Notes: generated by a model from the letters alone, not told the origin. 64,000 nucleotides of DNA from Celerinatantimonas sp046054165 (GCF_046054165.1 NZ_JBFNXK010000006.1:203020-267019); one strand, 5' to 3'. Counted from the stretch's first letter, positions 54,523 to 63,574 are shown. Translations and numbers: made by a program.

Positions 54523-55902
54523 CTAATGATCCCAGTTTTGCAACTTACGATACAACGTGGATGGGCTGACTTCGAGTAAATTCGCCGCTTTAGGAATATT
54601 CCCATCACAATATTCTATCGCCTGCTCAATCGCTCTTTTTTCCTGTTTCCATAACGGTTCAATCACGATATTCCGAACATGGGACAACGGCTGAACCGTC
54701 GATTCATGTTCCAACAACGGTGAATATGTTTGATCCGAAAGAGGTGCTGGCAACATATTAGCCTTAATCCATTCGTCATTATTTAACACCACGGTATTAC
54801 GAATGACATTCTCCAGTTGTCGGACATTTCCCGGCCAATCGTATTCGAGTAAGACCTGTCGGGCACTCGCATCAAATCCTTTAAAACTGCGCTGCTCTTC
54901 AGCGCTAATTCGTTCTAACAGATAGTCGGCAATAAGAATGACATCATCACTGCGATCACGCAATGGAGGGAGCATAATAGGGATCACATGCAACCGATAG
55001 TATAAATCTTCCCGAAAACGCCCCTGACGCACTTCTTCTAACGGATCACGATTGGTCGCACAAATGAACCGGACATCCACCCGTTCCGTCTGGCTACTTC
55101 CCACAGGTTGAAACGAGCCGGTTTGGATAAACCGAAGCAACTTACTTTGCAATTCCAAATCCATTTCACAGACTTCATCCAGAAACAGTGTTCCTCCATC
55201 CGCCTGTCTGGCTGCGCCTTTGCGGTCCGCAACCGCGCCAGTAAACGCGCCTTTAATGTGACCAAAAATCTCACTTTCCATTAACTCTTTAGGAATAGCC
55301 GCACAGTTAATTGCAATAAACGGAGCATCTTTACGCCCACTGGCCTGATGAACCGCCGAAGCACACAACTCTTTTCCCGTACCACTTTCCCCGGTAATAA
55401 AAATCGTTGCTTTACTATTCGCCGCACTTTCAATGATCCGATACACACGTTGCATTGGCGCACTCTGGCCAATAAAATCAAAATAATTTTCGCGTTTCGG
55501 ATCACCGCCCTTATGGGTCACCAGCTGATTCAATCGTCGCATTTTAAGCGTATTGGCTAACGTGACCCGTAATCGTTTGGCATCGAACGGTTTAGAAAGA
55601 AAATCACTGGCCCCATAACGCATCGCATCCACGGCTTTATCAACCGAGCCATGTGCCGTGATAATAATCACAGAGCAATCAAGCCCTTTTTCATAAATAT
55701 GGCGCAAAATATCCATACCATCCATATCAGGCAACATCAGGTCCAGCAAAATAACGTCTGGTAATTGCTCTTCCAAATAAGCAAACGTATCACCGCCGGA
55801 GATAGCTTGATCCAGAACGATCTGTTCATCTTTTAAGTACGCGCGATACATCGCCGCTAGCGATGGTGAATCCTCTGTTAATAAAACGCGCGGTTTATTC
55901 AT
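54523..55902 (-). CDS. luxO: Sigma-54-dependent response regulator, LuxO
   Basis: The 459-residue protein has a receiver domain (Asp54 in ILLDLMLPDMDG) and an AAA+ sigma-54 activation domain with Walker A GESGTGKE (171-178) and the sigma-54 contact loop GAFTGA (218-223). A Fis-type HTH follows at the C-terminus (GNIPKAANLLEVSPSTLYRKLQ). Blocks such as INCAAIPKEL, FLDEVCEMDLELQSKLLRFIQTG and ENVIRNTVVLNN follow Vibrio LuxO closely. LuxO-P activates Qrr sRNAs in vibrios; none is seen beside this gene. It is first in a luxO-luxU-nosP-kinase operon, with AAGGG 7 bases before the ATG. Confidence 0.9.
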   Translation of the reverse strand: MNKPRVLLTEDSPSLAAMYRAYLKDEQIVLDQAISGGDTFAYLEEQLPDVILLDLMLPDMDGMDILRHIYEKGLDCSVIIITAHGSVDKAVDAMRYGASDFLSKPFDAKRLRVTLANTLKMRRLNQLVTHKGGDPKRENYFDFIGQSAPMQRVYRIIESAANSKATIFITGESGTGKELCASAVHQASGRKDAPFIAINCAAIPKELMESEIFGHIKGAFTGAVADRKGAARQADGGTLFLDEVCEMDLELQSKLLRFIQTGSFQPVGSSQTERVDVRFICATNRDPLEEVRQGRFREDLYYRLHVIPIMLPPLRDRSDDVILIADYLLERISAEEQRSFKGFDASARQVLLEYDWPGNVRQLENVIRNTVVLNNDEWIKANMLPAPLSDQTYSPLLEHESTVQPLSHVRNIVIEPLWKQEKRAIEQAIEYCDGNIPKAANLLEVSPSTLYRKLQNWDH

Positions 55903-56066
55903 AGTGAAGCCCTTTACTCACAAATAAAGAAACGGAAAACCATTTGTGATTAATAATAGAATACATAGTAAAAATACTGCGCATTTTTCACAATACCTAT
56001 TCTACCTGATTCACATATTATCAATAAGTTAGCCGATTCTATCTATTTTAACAGGTCAACCGCGAC

Positions 56067-56486
56067 TTATTCGCCCTGTAAAGTCAATACAATATGTCGA
56101 TTCCCGCCATGATTACGGGCTTCGCATAGATAAATTCCCTGCCAGGTGCCTAAATTTAACCGGCCATGGGTGACGGGAACCATCACACTACTTCCCAGCA
56201 GGCTACTTTTCAGGTGACTTGGCATATCGTCACTGCCTTCAAAAGTGTGCTGATAATACACTTCATTTTCAGGAACGGCATGATTAAAAAACTGCTCAAA
56301 ATCTTCTCGAACCGTCGGATCTGCATTTTCGTTGATCGTTAAAGCCGCCGATGTGTGTTGAATGAAAATATGCAAAAGCCCGGTTTGCACCGAGGCTAAT
56401 TCCGGAAACTGCTGCAATATTTCATGGGTAATTAAATGAAATCCCCGATGACGGGCCTGAAGACGAATTGTTTTTTGTAACCACAT
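56067..56486 (-). CDS. yjbQ: YjbQ-family protein (UPF0047)
   Basis: The 139-residue protein belongs to the UPF0047/secondary thiamine-phosphate synthase family. It has the conserved HTSAALTINENADPTVREDFEQF block with His, Asn and Asp residues and the C-terminal GTWQGIYLCEARNHGGNR. E. coli YjbQ is 138 residues and shows low thiamine-phosphate synthase activity; the physiological role is unclear. It is monocistronic, with 164 gene-free bases between it and luxO. Confidence 0.93.
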   Translation of the reverse strand: MWLQKTIRLQARHRGFHLITHEILQQFPELASVQTGLLHIFIQHTSAALTINENADPTVREDFEQFFNHAVPENEVYYQHTFEGSDDMPSHLKSSLLGSSVMVPVTHGRLNLGTWQGIYLCEARNHGGNRHIVLTLQGE

Positions 56487-56577
56487 ATCGATATTTCTCG
56501 AACTCAGCCCTCAAATAAGGCTAATGACAATCTAATAGACATTGAAGCGCACTCTTATCCCACTTTAATGGACATCA

Positions 56578-57267
56578 TTAATGATGTTCAGTTCGTTCTA
56601 AAAAATCAGCCACTGTGGCAGATAATGCGCCTTCATCAGCATAAAGTTCAACTTGCAGTTCATCTAAAAACAACTGCATAAACTGAACGCGTCGCATCGC
56701 TTCCTGTCGCCCGACATCACTACACATCAGCGATGGTAAACACAGTAATTTTTGATAAAAATGATCCAAGGTAGCCTGTTTGTCATCACATGGTCGATGT
56801 TTACAAAACGGATCGTTTTCCATATAGATAGGATGATGTAATGCGCCCCCAATCGAAAAGCAGCGAGCAATACCAATCGCGCCCAACGCATCTAAACGAT
56901 CCGCATCCTGAATAATCTGAGCTTCCAGAGTTGTCGGCACGATTCCGGCAGCAAAACTATGCGCTTCAATGGCATGACAAATGCCATCAATATATTGATT
57001 GGGATATTTCCAGAGAATCAGCTGCGCACGAGCTCGCTGAGCTGATAGCCGGGACGCCTGTGATCGCAAAGATTCAGACTTTCGCATCACAACACAATCA
57101 TGTAACCAGGCGGCAGGAATAATCACATCCAAACAGGCATTAGCCTGACTGGCTAATTGCTTTGCGGTGGCAACCACGCGCTGCAGATGCAAAATATCAT
57201 GCGCAGGATCCCCCGCCACCTGAGATAATACGAAATTCTTAAACAACTCTTCCCAGTGCTTTAGCAT
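56578..57267 (-). CDS. HD-domain phosphohydrolase (YedJ-like)
   Basis: About 229 residues with an HD metal-binding domain: H...HD (DPAHDILHLQRVV, AAWLHDCV) and a later D in QDADRLDALGAIGIARCF. The pattern and the segment HPIYMENDPFCKHRP match the E. coli YedJ group of predicted phosphohydrolases. The substrate is unknown. The start is uncertain: ATG at 57267 or an in-frame GTG at 57276; neither has a clear ribosome site. Confidence 0.85.
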   Translation of the reverse strand: MLKHWEELFKNFVLSQVAGDPAHDILHLQRVVATAKQLASQANACLDVIIPAAWLHDCVVMRKSESLRSQASRLSAQRARAQLILWKYPNQYIDGICHAIEAHSFAAGIVPTTLEAQIIQDADRLDALGAIGIARCFSIGGALHHPIYMENDPFCKHRPCDDKQATLDHFYQKLLCLPSLMCSDVGRQEAMRRVQFMQLFLDELQVELYADEGALSATVADFLERTEHH

Positions 57268-57339
57268 CCTAGCCACTCATTTATTAACAAACATTGATGT
57301 AAGTATAGAGCGATCCAGCATCAAGGACGAGTCTGGTTT

Positions 57340-57630
57340 CTAAAATTGCTGGAGGGGAAGTTGAGCCACCACCAAAGCCTCTTTGCGAGATTTAGGCCAT
57401 TGTTTTACCTGATATTCCCAACGTAAGGCTTCGGATCGAGAACCGATCTGACAACTATAAACTAAAGTGAGCGGAGTTTTACCTTTTAAAAATTTGGCGG
57501 CCTTGCGACCGCCCTGCTGATGCTCGTTAAACCGTCGTTGTACATCAGTGGTAATCCCCGTATACAACTGGCTCGAACGCGTCCTTATTAAATAAAGAGA
57601 CCACGATAATGACCGTTCATCAGACTTCAC
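57340..57630 (-). CDS. GIY-YIG nuclease-superfamily protein
   Basis: Small single-domain protein of about 96 residues. The GIY-YIG core is SLYLIRTRSSQLYTGITTDVQRRFNEHQQG, with the Tyr pair, Arg and, later, the Glu in EALRWEYQVKQWPKSRKEAL. It belongs to the YhbQ/UPF0213-like group of unknown role, possibly DNA repair. The start is unclear: GTG at 57630 lies inside the end of the upstream Tim44-like gene, and a TTG at 57651 is in frame. The overlap suggests translational coupling with that gene. Confidence 0.82.
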   Translation of the reverse strand: MKSDERSLSWSLYLIRTRSSQLYTGITTDVQRRFNEHQQGGRKAAKFLKGKTPLTLVYSCQIGSRSEALRWEYQVKQWPKSRKEALVVAQLPLQQF

Positions 57631-58483
57631 TATGCTCTTCAATCCCCTCAATCAACCAATCCGAATTCAAGCTATCACGACGTAAATGCCAAATCTCATT
57701 GATAGCCGATTCCTGATCCGTTTCGTCCCGATATTTCCCGATAAACTGCACACTGATCTGCTGAGCATCCCCCTGACGGGAGGCCCGCACTAAACTCGCA
57801 TCCACATACAGAACGTGGTTATTCAGTGGCGCATCACCATATCGGTGCCGCTCTTCCACCATTTGCTGGTACAACTCAGGAGCAAGGTATTCCCGAATCG
57901 TCGCCAGATCATTCTGGTTCCAAGCCGTCTGAATAATATTGTAATGACCTCGAGCCCCTTCCAAAAATTGGCTGACATCGAAACCGGCCGGCAAATCATA
58001 CGGCACATCATCGTGAGCACTTTTCGGGATATCAGTTCCCGAAGAAGCCACAGGCTCAGAAACTTGTTGGCGTGACTGCCAAGCCGACTGCCCGTGACTG
58101 GTCGCTTCTTGATTCACAGCTTTCGCCTGCATCATCGACCGGAAAATCCGGAACAGTATAAACGCAATCACCGCCATGATTGCGATATCCATAAACTGCA
58201 GGCCACTAAATGCGCCACTACCCAGTAACCAGGCAAATAAACCGCCGGCTAATAATCCACCCAACAATCCCCCCATAATCCCAGGACGACGCACACTGTT
58301 AGCCGCCGCAGAACCTTGCGGAGTATTGGTTGTAGGACGCTGCGCAAGGGATTGTTGAGGGGCCGTTTTATAACTTTTTCCCCAAGACTTACCCCCGCCA
58401 AATTTACGGGCGCTCGCATCCAATGACAGCGTCATCACCGCGATCGCTACAATCAAAAGCGTTGTTACACGTTTAAGTGTCAT
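57620..58483 (-). CDS. Tim44-like domain protein, copy 1
   Basis: About 287 residues. N-terminal signal-like helix ending SLDASA-RK, then RKFGGGKSWGKS, a Gly-rich hydrophobic stretch (GGLLGGLLAGGLFAWLLGSG), a TM helix (about 95-115) and a Tim44-like domain (about 150-287; DLPAGFDVSQFLEGARGHY, WNQNDLATIREYLAPELYQQM, EIWHLRR). Bacterial Tim44-like proteins are membrane-anchored with unknown role. A close paralogue with the same layout lies at 59005-59811, with an alkyltransferase-like gene between. The first Met is uncertain (58483 or a few codons upstream). Confidence 0.85.
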   Translation of the reverse strand: MTLKRVTTLLIVAIAVMTLSLDASARKFGGGKSWGKSYKTAPQQSLAQRPTTNTPQGSAAANSVRRPGIMGGLLGGLLAGGLFAWLLGSGAFSGLQFMDIAIMAVIAFILFRIFRSMMQAKAVNQEATSHGQSAWQSRQQVSEPVASSGTDIPKSAHDDVPYDLPAGFDVSQFLEGARGHYNIIQTAWNQNDLATIREYLAPELYQQMVEERHRYGDAPLNNHVLYVDASLVRASRQGDAQQISVQFIGKYRDETDQESAINEIWHLRRDSLNSDWLIEGIEEHSEV

Positions 58484-58611
58484 AATCATTCCAATCTGAC
58501 TCAATTAACCCTCTCAGTCTAGATGGGAATCAGCAAACTACAATTCGGACGTTTCTGAGATAAACATCGGTTATTCCGAAGCATTCATCCAAAAGCCTCG
58601 ATGGAATAGGG

Positions 58612-58935
58612 TTATGAGCCATTCCATCGGTATTCACGTAGAGGGATCCGTTCCCCAATAAATTCTATGCCTTCCGTTTCAAGCAATGTTCGCTGGCGTT
58701 GATAAGGATCACTCCCTCTGGGAAACGAAAGCTCTCCTTTCGCATTTACGACACGAAACCAAGGCAATTTACTCTCCGAAGGAAGTTCTTTAAGTGCTCG
58801 CCCCACCGCTCTGGCCATCCGGGGAAAGCCGGCCATCTCGGCCACCTGACCATAAGTGGCTACCTGTCCCGAAGGGATATTCGCAATCACCAGATAAAAG
58901 CAGCGGCGATAATCGTCAGCCGGGACCATTACCAT
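58612..58935 (-). CDS. Alkyltransferase-like protein (ATL, YbaZ-type)
   Basis: The 107-residue MGMT C-domain homologue has IPSGQVATYGQVAEMAG and ARAVGRAL (HTH and arginine finger). The active-site motif is PWFRVV, where true methyltransferases have PCHRV, so the acceptor Cys is replaced by Trp as in ATL proteins. ATLs bind O6-alkylguanine and recruit nucleotide-excision repair without transferring the alkyl group. It lies between the two Tim44-like paralogues in the same direction. Confidence 0.9.
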   Translation of the reverse strand: MVMVPADDYRRCFYLVIANIPSGQVATYGQVAEMAGFPRMARAVGRALKELPSESKLPWFRVVNAKGELSFPRGSDPYQRQRTLLETEGIEFIGERIPLREYRWNGS

Positions 58936-59004
58936 CCAAGCTCACGATGGATCATTCGATACAAGAAATAGCATCCAGCCCATGCTGCAATAGGATCCAA
59001 CGTC

Positions 59005-59811
59005 TTATTGTTCACTGTTCTCTTCGATCCCTTCAATGACCCAATCCCGACCATTTTCCCGACGCAAATGCCAAATCTCATCAATCTGAGCTTCCCGAGC
59101 CTCATCGGTCCGATACTTTCCGGTAAAGTGAACACTTATTTGTTGCTGACCCGGCAATTGTGCAGCTCTGGCAAGACTCGCTTCAACATACAGGATTTGA
59201 TCCGTTTGCGGTTGCGGCCCTAATGATTCACGTTCCGCTACAATTTGCTGATATAACTCTGGAGCCAAATAAGTCCGAATCATGGCAAAATCATTATGAT
59301 TCCACGCTGTTTGCAGTGCATGATAATGCCGCTTGGCTTCTTCTAAAAAAGCATGTGTATCAAAGCCTGCCGGTAAATCAAAGGGAACATCGTCATATCC
59401 TGAAGGAGATCGGGATTCATCTTGCTCAAAAAAACCTCTTCGAGAAAAATTTTGTCCCCCGGATGAAGAGCGGCTCTTAAATAATCGCCAGGCGATCCAG
59501 CCTATCACGGCCACTAAAATTAAATTTCCGAATCCAAAACCGCCTCCCCCATAGCCATATCCCCCATGCCCAAACAAACTTCCAAGCAATCCACCGGCTA
59601 ACAGTCCGCCAAACAGGCCATGACCGAACCCCAACCGACTTCCGGAAGTTGATGAATGCCCATATCCGGAAGAGTATGAAGGATGGACATTGGTATGATA
59701 ACTACGGCCCCAAGAACGGCCTCCTCCAAATTTACGGGCATCCGCATGACCGGACAACGTTAAGAGCGCTAACACCACAAATAACAACCCAAACAAGCGC
59801 TTAGTATGCAT
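59005..59811 (-). CDS. Tim44-like domain protein, copy 2
   Basis: About 268 residues, paralogous to the gene at 57620-58483. It has a signal-like helix ending GHADA-RK, RKFGGGRSWGRSY, a Gly/Tyr/His-rich low-complexity stretch (about 50-100), a TM helix (NLILVAVIGWIAWRLF) and the Tim44-like domain (DLPAGFDTHAFLEEAKRHY, WNHNDFAMIRTYLAPELYQQI, EIWHLRR, WVIEGIEENSEQ). Both copies end in IEGIEE(N/H)SE. The Gly-rich stretch differs most between copies. Function is unknown; possibly membrane-stress or lipid-associated. Confidence 0.85.
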   Translation of the reverse strand: MHTKRLFGLLFVVLALLTLSGHADARKFGGGRSWGRSYHTNVHPSYSSGYGHSSTSGSRLGFGHGLFGGLLAGGLLGSLFGHGGYGYGGGGFGFGNLILVAVIGWIAWRLFKSRSSSGGQNFSRRGFFEQDESRSPSGYDDVPFDLPAGFDTHAFLEEAKRHYHALQTAWNHNDFAMIRTYLAPELYQQIVAERESLGPQPQTDQILYVEASLARAAQLPGQQQISVHFTGKYRTDEAREAQIDEIWHLRRENGRDWVIEGIEENSEQ

Positions 59812-59880
59812 AATCAACCTTTATTAAAATAGATCATTTATTACGTATTCATCCTATCGTCACTCACATCCATACCCCAT

Positions 59881-60288
59881 CTAGCTCATTAACCAGATAT
59901 CAACAGCCCAATCCCAAATGCTAGGCCATTGCACCTCACCTTCTTCTTCATTCCCATGTAACCAACACCCCACTCCGCCATCTGGATCAATATAATAATA
60001 ACCATCCGCGTACTCACAAATAGGGAGTAAAAAACGAGGAAGTCCTTGATCCCAAGCCACAGCAGCCATTTCAGGAAGGTAGGTAATTTCATTGGGATCA
60101 GCGGCCGTTACCGGCGTTAAAGAACCGCAGATCACATCACTCACCGTTAATAAAAAGGCTCGCAGATCATCGGGCAATGGCATTAAGACCTGCTCTTCAA
60201 TACGAATAATCTGGTCTTCATCAGGAAGTTCACCAGAATAAGCGGTCGGTAGCTGCGCAGCTCGAATCTGTTCAATATAATCGTCCAT
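59881..60288 (-). CDS. SMI1/KNR4 (SUKH) family protein
   Basis: The 135-residue protein has the SUKH-fold pattern: LPDEDQIIRIEEQVLMPLPDDLRAFLL at the N-terminus, then FLLPICEYADGYYYIDPDGGVGCW. SUKH proteins are often immunity factors against nuclease toxins in contact-dependent or polymorphic toxin systems, but stand-alone housekeeping members also exist. No toxin gene is adjacent here, so a specific immunity role is not supported. A plausible ATG is at 60288. Confidence 0.82.
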   Translation of the reverse strand: MDDYIEQIRAAQLPTAYSGELPDEDQIIRIEEQVLMPLPDDLRAFLLTVSDVICGSLTPVTAADPNEITYLPEMAAVAWDQGLPRFLLPICEYADGYYYIDPDGGVGCWLHGNEEEGEVQWPSIWDWAVDIWLMS

Positions 60289-60434
60289 ATCATTCTCATA
60301 TGACTGATGTAAATTACCAAAGATAAAAGAGCAAACATCAAGAGCTCAGATATAAAAATCTGTCACTTGTTTAACTTACTCATATATTTCTATTCTTAAC
60401 CATGTGTTTTTTCTTTCTGGCCGGGATGCTAACT

Positions 60435-63254
60435 ATGTTTAAACACCGCTCAATCCGATTACAGATACTCATCAGTCTGATCATTTCAAGCTCGATGCTT
60501 ATCATCGCCACCATATTGATCACTCAATCTTACCTTAGTCGTCGGGCCACTTCTATCCAACAAACTCAGGACCAGTCTCGACAGTTAGCTCAAAGAATCA
60601 CCACCAAAATCGATCAGGATAATCAAATGCTCATGAATTCCATGCAGCTGCTCATTTCCGATCCGATTTTTTCAATCACCCAGCCTTCCCAACGCTACTC
60701 CAGACTCCCGGTACTCTCTACGCTACTAGCGCTGAATCCAATCACGAGTGCGGTCTATATTGGCTATCCCAATGGCGATTTTTTACTATTACGCCATCAT
60801 CCTCAATCCGCTACACATACGGCTCCATACCAACTTCAAATCATTACGCGGGCCCCCGATGGCACAATTACTCACGCTAGTTGGCAGGATTATGATCCAA
60901 ATAAATCCCCATCAAAAGCCATTTTACAACCCCACTATCGGTTTGACCCTCGCACGCGGAACTGGTTTCAGTTAGCCGAAAAAAGTCAGGGATTTATCAT
61001 TACCCCTCCCTATCGCTTTTTTACGACTCAAGAAATAGGAATTAGTTTTGCTTTAAAGGCTCCTAGTGGCGCTATCTTAGGCACCGATGCCTCACTAGCC
61101 GATGTGTCCAGAATGCTTGCCCAACTACGTCCCAGTCCGGAAACAGAATTAGCACTAGTCAACCAAACACATCAATTGATTGGTAGTAGTGATATAACAG
61201 CCCTCCATTTACAACACACTCCAACAAATAGCCTCATCCAATTAGCCCAACTTAATCGACCCGAACTGGTACAAATTGCCGAAAATGATCAGACCAAGCA
61301 ATTTAATATCTATCAAACCCAACAGCAAAACTGGTATGGACTGAAGATGACCAGTACCCCGCTCTATTTTCACCACTGGAATTTACTCATTGCCATTCCC
61401 GAATACCAAATCATGGCTTCAGCACTTGCGGGGTTAAAAACTCAATTGGTGACTTCCATATTTTTAACACTCATTCTAATCCTCATCGGTTGGCAATTCG
61501 GTCATCGTATCGCAGCGCCGCTGGAGCAGCTGAACCAAAAAATCATGCAAATGAGTGCCTTCGATTTTAATCACCATCTATCTAGTAAATCTTCTATCAA
61601 GGAATTCCAGCAACTAGCGTCACTAATCAACAAAATGGCCTCATCGATACTACATTTCCAATCGATTTCACAAATACTGGCCAGTGAAAACAAGCCTCAA
61701 CAAATGTTAACGCGGGTCAGTTACCATTTAACCCAAATTACCCACGCCCAAGAAGGATTAGTCTATCGATATGAGGCTCAGCGAAATGTGCTATTACTAA
61801 CGCAACAAACCCAACTTCCTGTCCCTAAAGAGATTCCTCTCAATGCTGTAGTTCCAGATGATATTCCCCGGTATCTATCCACATTTTTTACAGACATTCA
61901 GCAACAATTATTTATCACGCCACTGCTGGGTCGACAACAGCAACTATTAGGAGTCTTCGTACTACAGATGAAAGATACGAATTTAAACCGAGGACACATA
62001 TTTAAAAAATTCGTAGCCATGACGTCAGGTTCAGCCGCTCTGGCCATTGAAACACAGCAACAGATCGAGAGCCAGGCACAATTAATCAATGCCATCATGC
62101 AACTGCTAGCCGATGCCATTGATACTAAATCACCTTATACTGGAGGCCACTGCCGACGAGTTCCAATTCTCTCTGAAATGATCCTCAATGCGATAGAAAT
62201 GGATCACGCCGGGAAATATGCTGATTTCAAACTCTCTCAACCGGAACGGCAAGAGTTCATGATTGCAGCCTGGTTGCATGACTGTGGCAAAATTATCATG
62301 CCGGAGCACATCATCGACAAAGCTACTAAATTAGAAACCATTTATAATCGCATTCATGAAATCAGAGCCCGATTTGAAATTCTCTGGCGTGATGAAGAGA
62401 TCAAGTACTGGCAGCAGCTCAGTAAAAACCCCGCCCGAAAAACACAACTCACAACACAACTAAAAAAAAGACATCAACAACTTCAACGACAATTTGCGCT
62501 GGTCGCACAACTCAACCTAAGTGCAGAAAAGAGCAATCCGGAGCAAATCAAGCAACTTCATCATATCGCCAAACAAACTTGGGAGCGTCATTTTGATCGC
62601 CGATTAGGGCTTTCACCTACCGAGCTCAAACGACTCTCTACTCCGGAGCCGACACTGCCCGCATCAGAATTTCTAATATCGGATCGGATCGAACACTTGA
62701 TCCCTTGGCCTGCATCAGAACCACCCGTTAGAAAAAACGATCCTAAAAATCGGTGGGGGTTTGATATGGAACTTCCTCAATATAATTATAATTTGGGCGA
62801 GCTTTATAATTTATCCATCAGATATGGCACTTTAACTAGAGAGGATCGCTTTATCATCAATAATCATATTGTCCAAACCATCCGAATGCTTAGCTCCTTG
62901 CCATTACCACAAAGCATGCAGCGCATCCCTGATTTAGCAGGAAATCATCATGAGAAATTAAATGGAAGTGGCTACCCTAGAAAACTTAACGCATCTCAGC
63001 TGACCGTTCCTGAGCGGATTATAGCACTAGCCGATATCTTCGAAGCGCTGACCGCTTCAGATCGCCCTTATCATACCAACAAATCATTAAGTGAAGCGCT
63101 GTCTATTATGGCAAAAATGGTCCGCTCCAATGCGCTGGATCGAGACCTATTTCAGCATTTTGTTACTCAACACATCTATCTCGATTACGCCCATCAATTT
63201 CTAAAACCCCAACAAATTGATCCAGTGGATGAGGCCATGTTATTACAATTTTAA
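60435..63254 (+). CDS. HD-GYP c-di-GMP phosphodiesterase with Cache, HAMP and GAF-like regions
   Basis: Predicted to degrade c-di-GMP to GMP. The 939-residue layout is: TM1 (about 8-28), a large periplasmic dCache sensor (about 35-330), TM2 (about 345-365), HAMP, a GAF-like region (about 430-555) and an HD-GYP domain. The HD motif HDCGK is at about 615, and the GYP motif HHEKLNGSGYP at about 838. The roughly 220 residues between them, versus about 60-70 in typical members, mark a known long-insert subfamily starting YTGGHCRRVP. The motif has Asn where DGSGYP usually has Asp. Start at 60435 or the ATG at 60426. Confidence 0.88.
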   Translation: MFKHRSIRLQILISLIISSSMLIIATILITQSYLSRRATSIQQTQDQSRQLAQRITTKIDQDNQMLMNSMQLLISDPIFSITQPSQRYSRLPVLSTLLALNPITSAVYIGYPNGDFLLLRHHPQSATHTAPYQLQIITRAPDGTITHASWQDYDPNKSPSKAILQPHYRFDPRTRNWFQLAEKSQGFIITPPYRFFTTQEIGISFALKAPSGAILGTDASLADVSRMLAQLRPSPETELALVNQTHQLIGSSDITALHLQHTPTNSLIQLAQLNRPELVQIAENDQTKQFNIYQTQQQNWYGLKMTSTPLYFHHWNLLIAIPEYQIMASALAGLKTQLVTSIFLTLILILIGWQFGHRIAAPLEQLNQKIMQMSAFDFNHHLSSKSSIKEFQQLASLINKMASSILHFQSISQILASENKPQQMLTRVSYHLTQITHAQEGLVYRYEAQRNVLLLTQQTQLPVPKEIPLNAVVPDDIPRYLSTFFTDIQQQLFITPLLGRQQQLLGVFVLQMKDTNLNRGHIFKKFVAMTSGSAALAIETQQQIESQAQLINAIMQLLADAIDTKSPYTGGHCRRVPILSEMILNAIEMDHAGKYADFKLSQPERQEFMIAAWLHDCGKIIMPEHIIDKATKLETIYNRIHEIRARFEILWRDEEIKYWQQLSKNPARKTQLTTQLKKRHQQLQRQFALVAQLNLSAEKSNPEQIKQLHHIAKQTWERHFDRRLGLSPTELKRLSTPEPTLPASEFLISDRIEHLIPWPASEPPVRKNDPKNRWGFDMELPQYNYNLGELYNLSIRYGTLTREDRFIINNHIVQTIRMLSSLPLPQSMQRIPDLAGNHHEKLNGSGYPRKLNASQLTVPERIIALADIFEALTASDRPYHTNKSLSEALSIMAKMVRSNALDRDLFQHFVTQHIYLDYAHQFLKPQQIDPVDEAMLLQF

Positions 63255-63296
63255 AATTTGCTCACAATGGGGTTTAACGATGTGGGGATTTTCCCA

Positions 63297-63484
63297 GCCT
63301 ATCCCCGGATTGCGCGTTGCTGCATCCGGGCTACAGAGAGCTTCGTAAAATTCCAATGATGATGTAGCCCAATGAATACAGCCTCTTCCCCGGCTCCTGC
63401 GATACGCAATCCGGGATTATTGTCACGATAGCATGCCATACCCGCATCCGTAGCCCGGATGCAGCGGAGCGTAATCCGGGACAG
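63297..63484. repeat. REP-like palindromic repeats (GTAGCCCGGAT...ATCCGGG)
   Basis: Two inverted copies of a palindromic repeat: CCCGGAT...ATCCGGG at 63304-63330 (minus orientation) and GTAGCCCGGATGCAGCGGAG...ATCCGGG at about 63450-63480. A decayed third copy lies between (GTAGCCC at 63364 and CGCAATCCGGGA near 63406). The GTAGCCCGGATGNAGCG word is a widespread proteobacterial REP-like element. It lies between the HD-GYP gene and the rrn terminator and holds no gene. Confidence 0.75.
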
Positions 63485-63534
63485 ACGGCATGGGATGATT
63501 TGGGATACTCGGGGATGGCGATAAATGACAGCCA

Positions 63535-63566
63535 TAAAAAAAGCCCCGTCCAGATGGACAGGGCTC
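63535..63566 (-). terminator. rRNA operon terminator
   Basis: On the minus strand AGCCCTGTCC (63565-63556) pairs with GGACGGGGCT (63551-63542) around ATCT and is followed by a run of eight U. It lies just after the 5S gene. Confidence 0.93.
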
Positions 63567-63574
63567 TTAATGGG

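Noticed and set aside
55903..56066. Qrr sRNA or sigma-54 promoter next to luxO
   Set aside because: Neither the conserved Qrr core nor a TGGCA-N-TTGC type promoter is visible in this gap.
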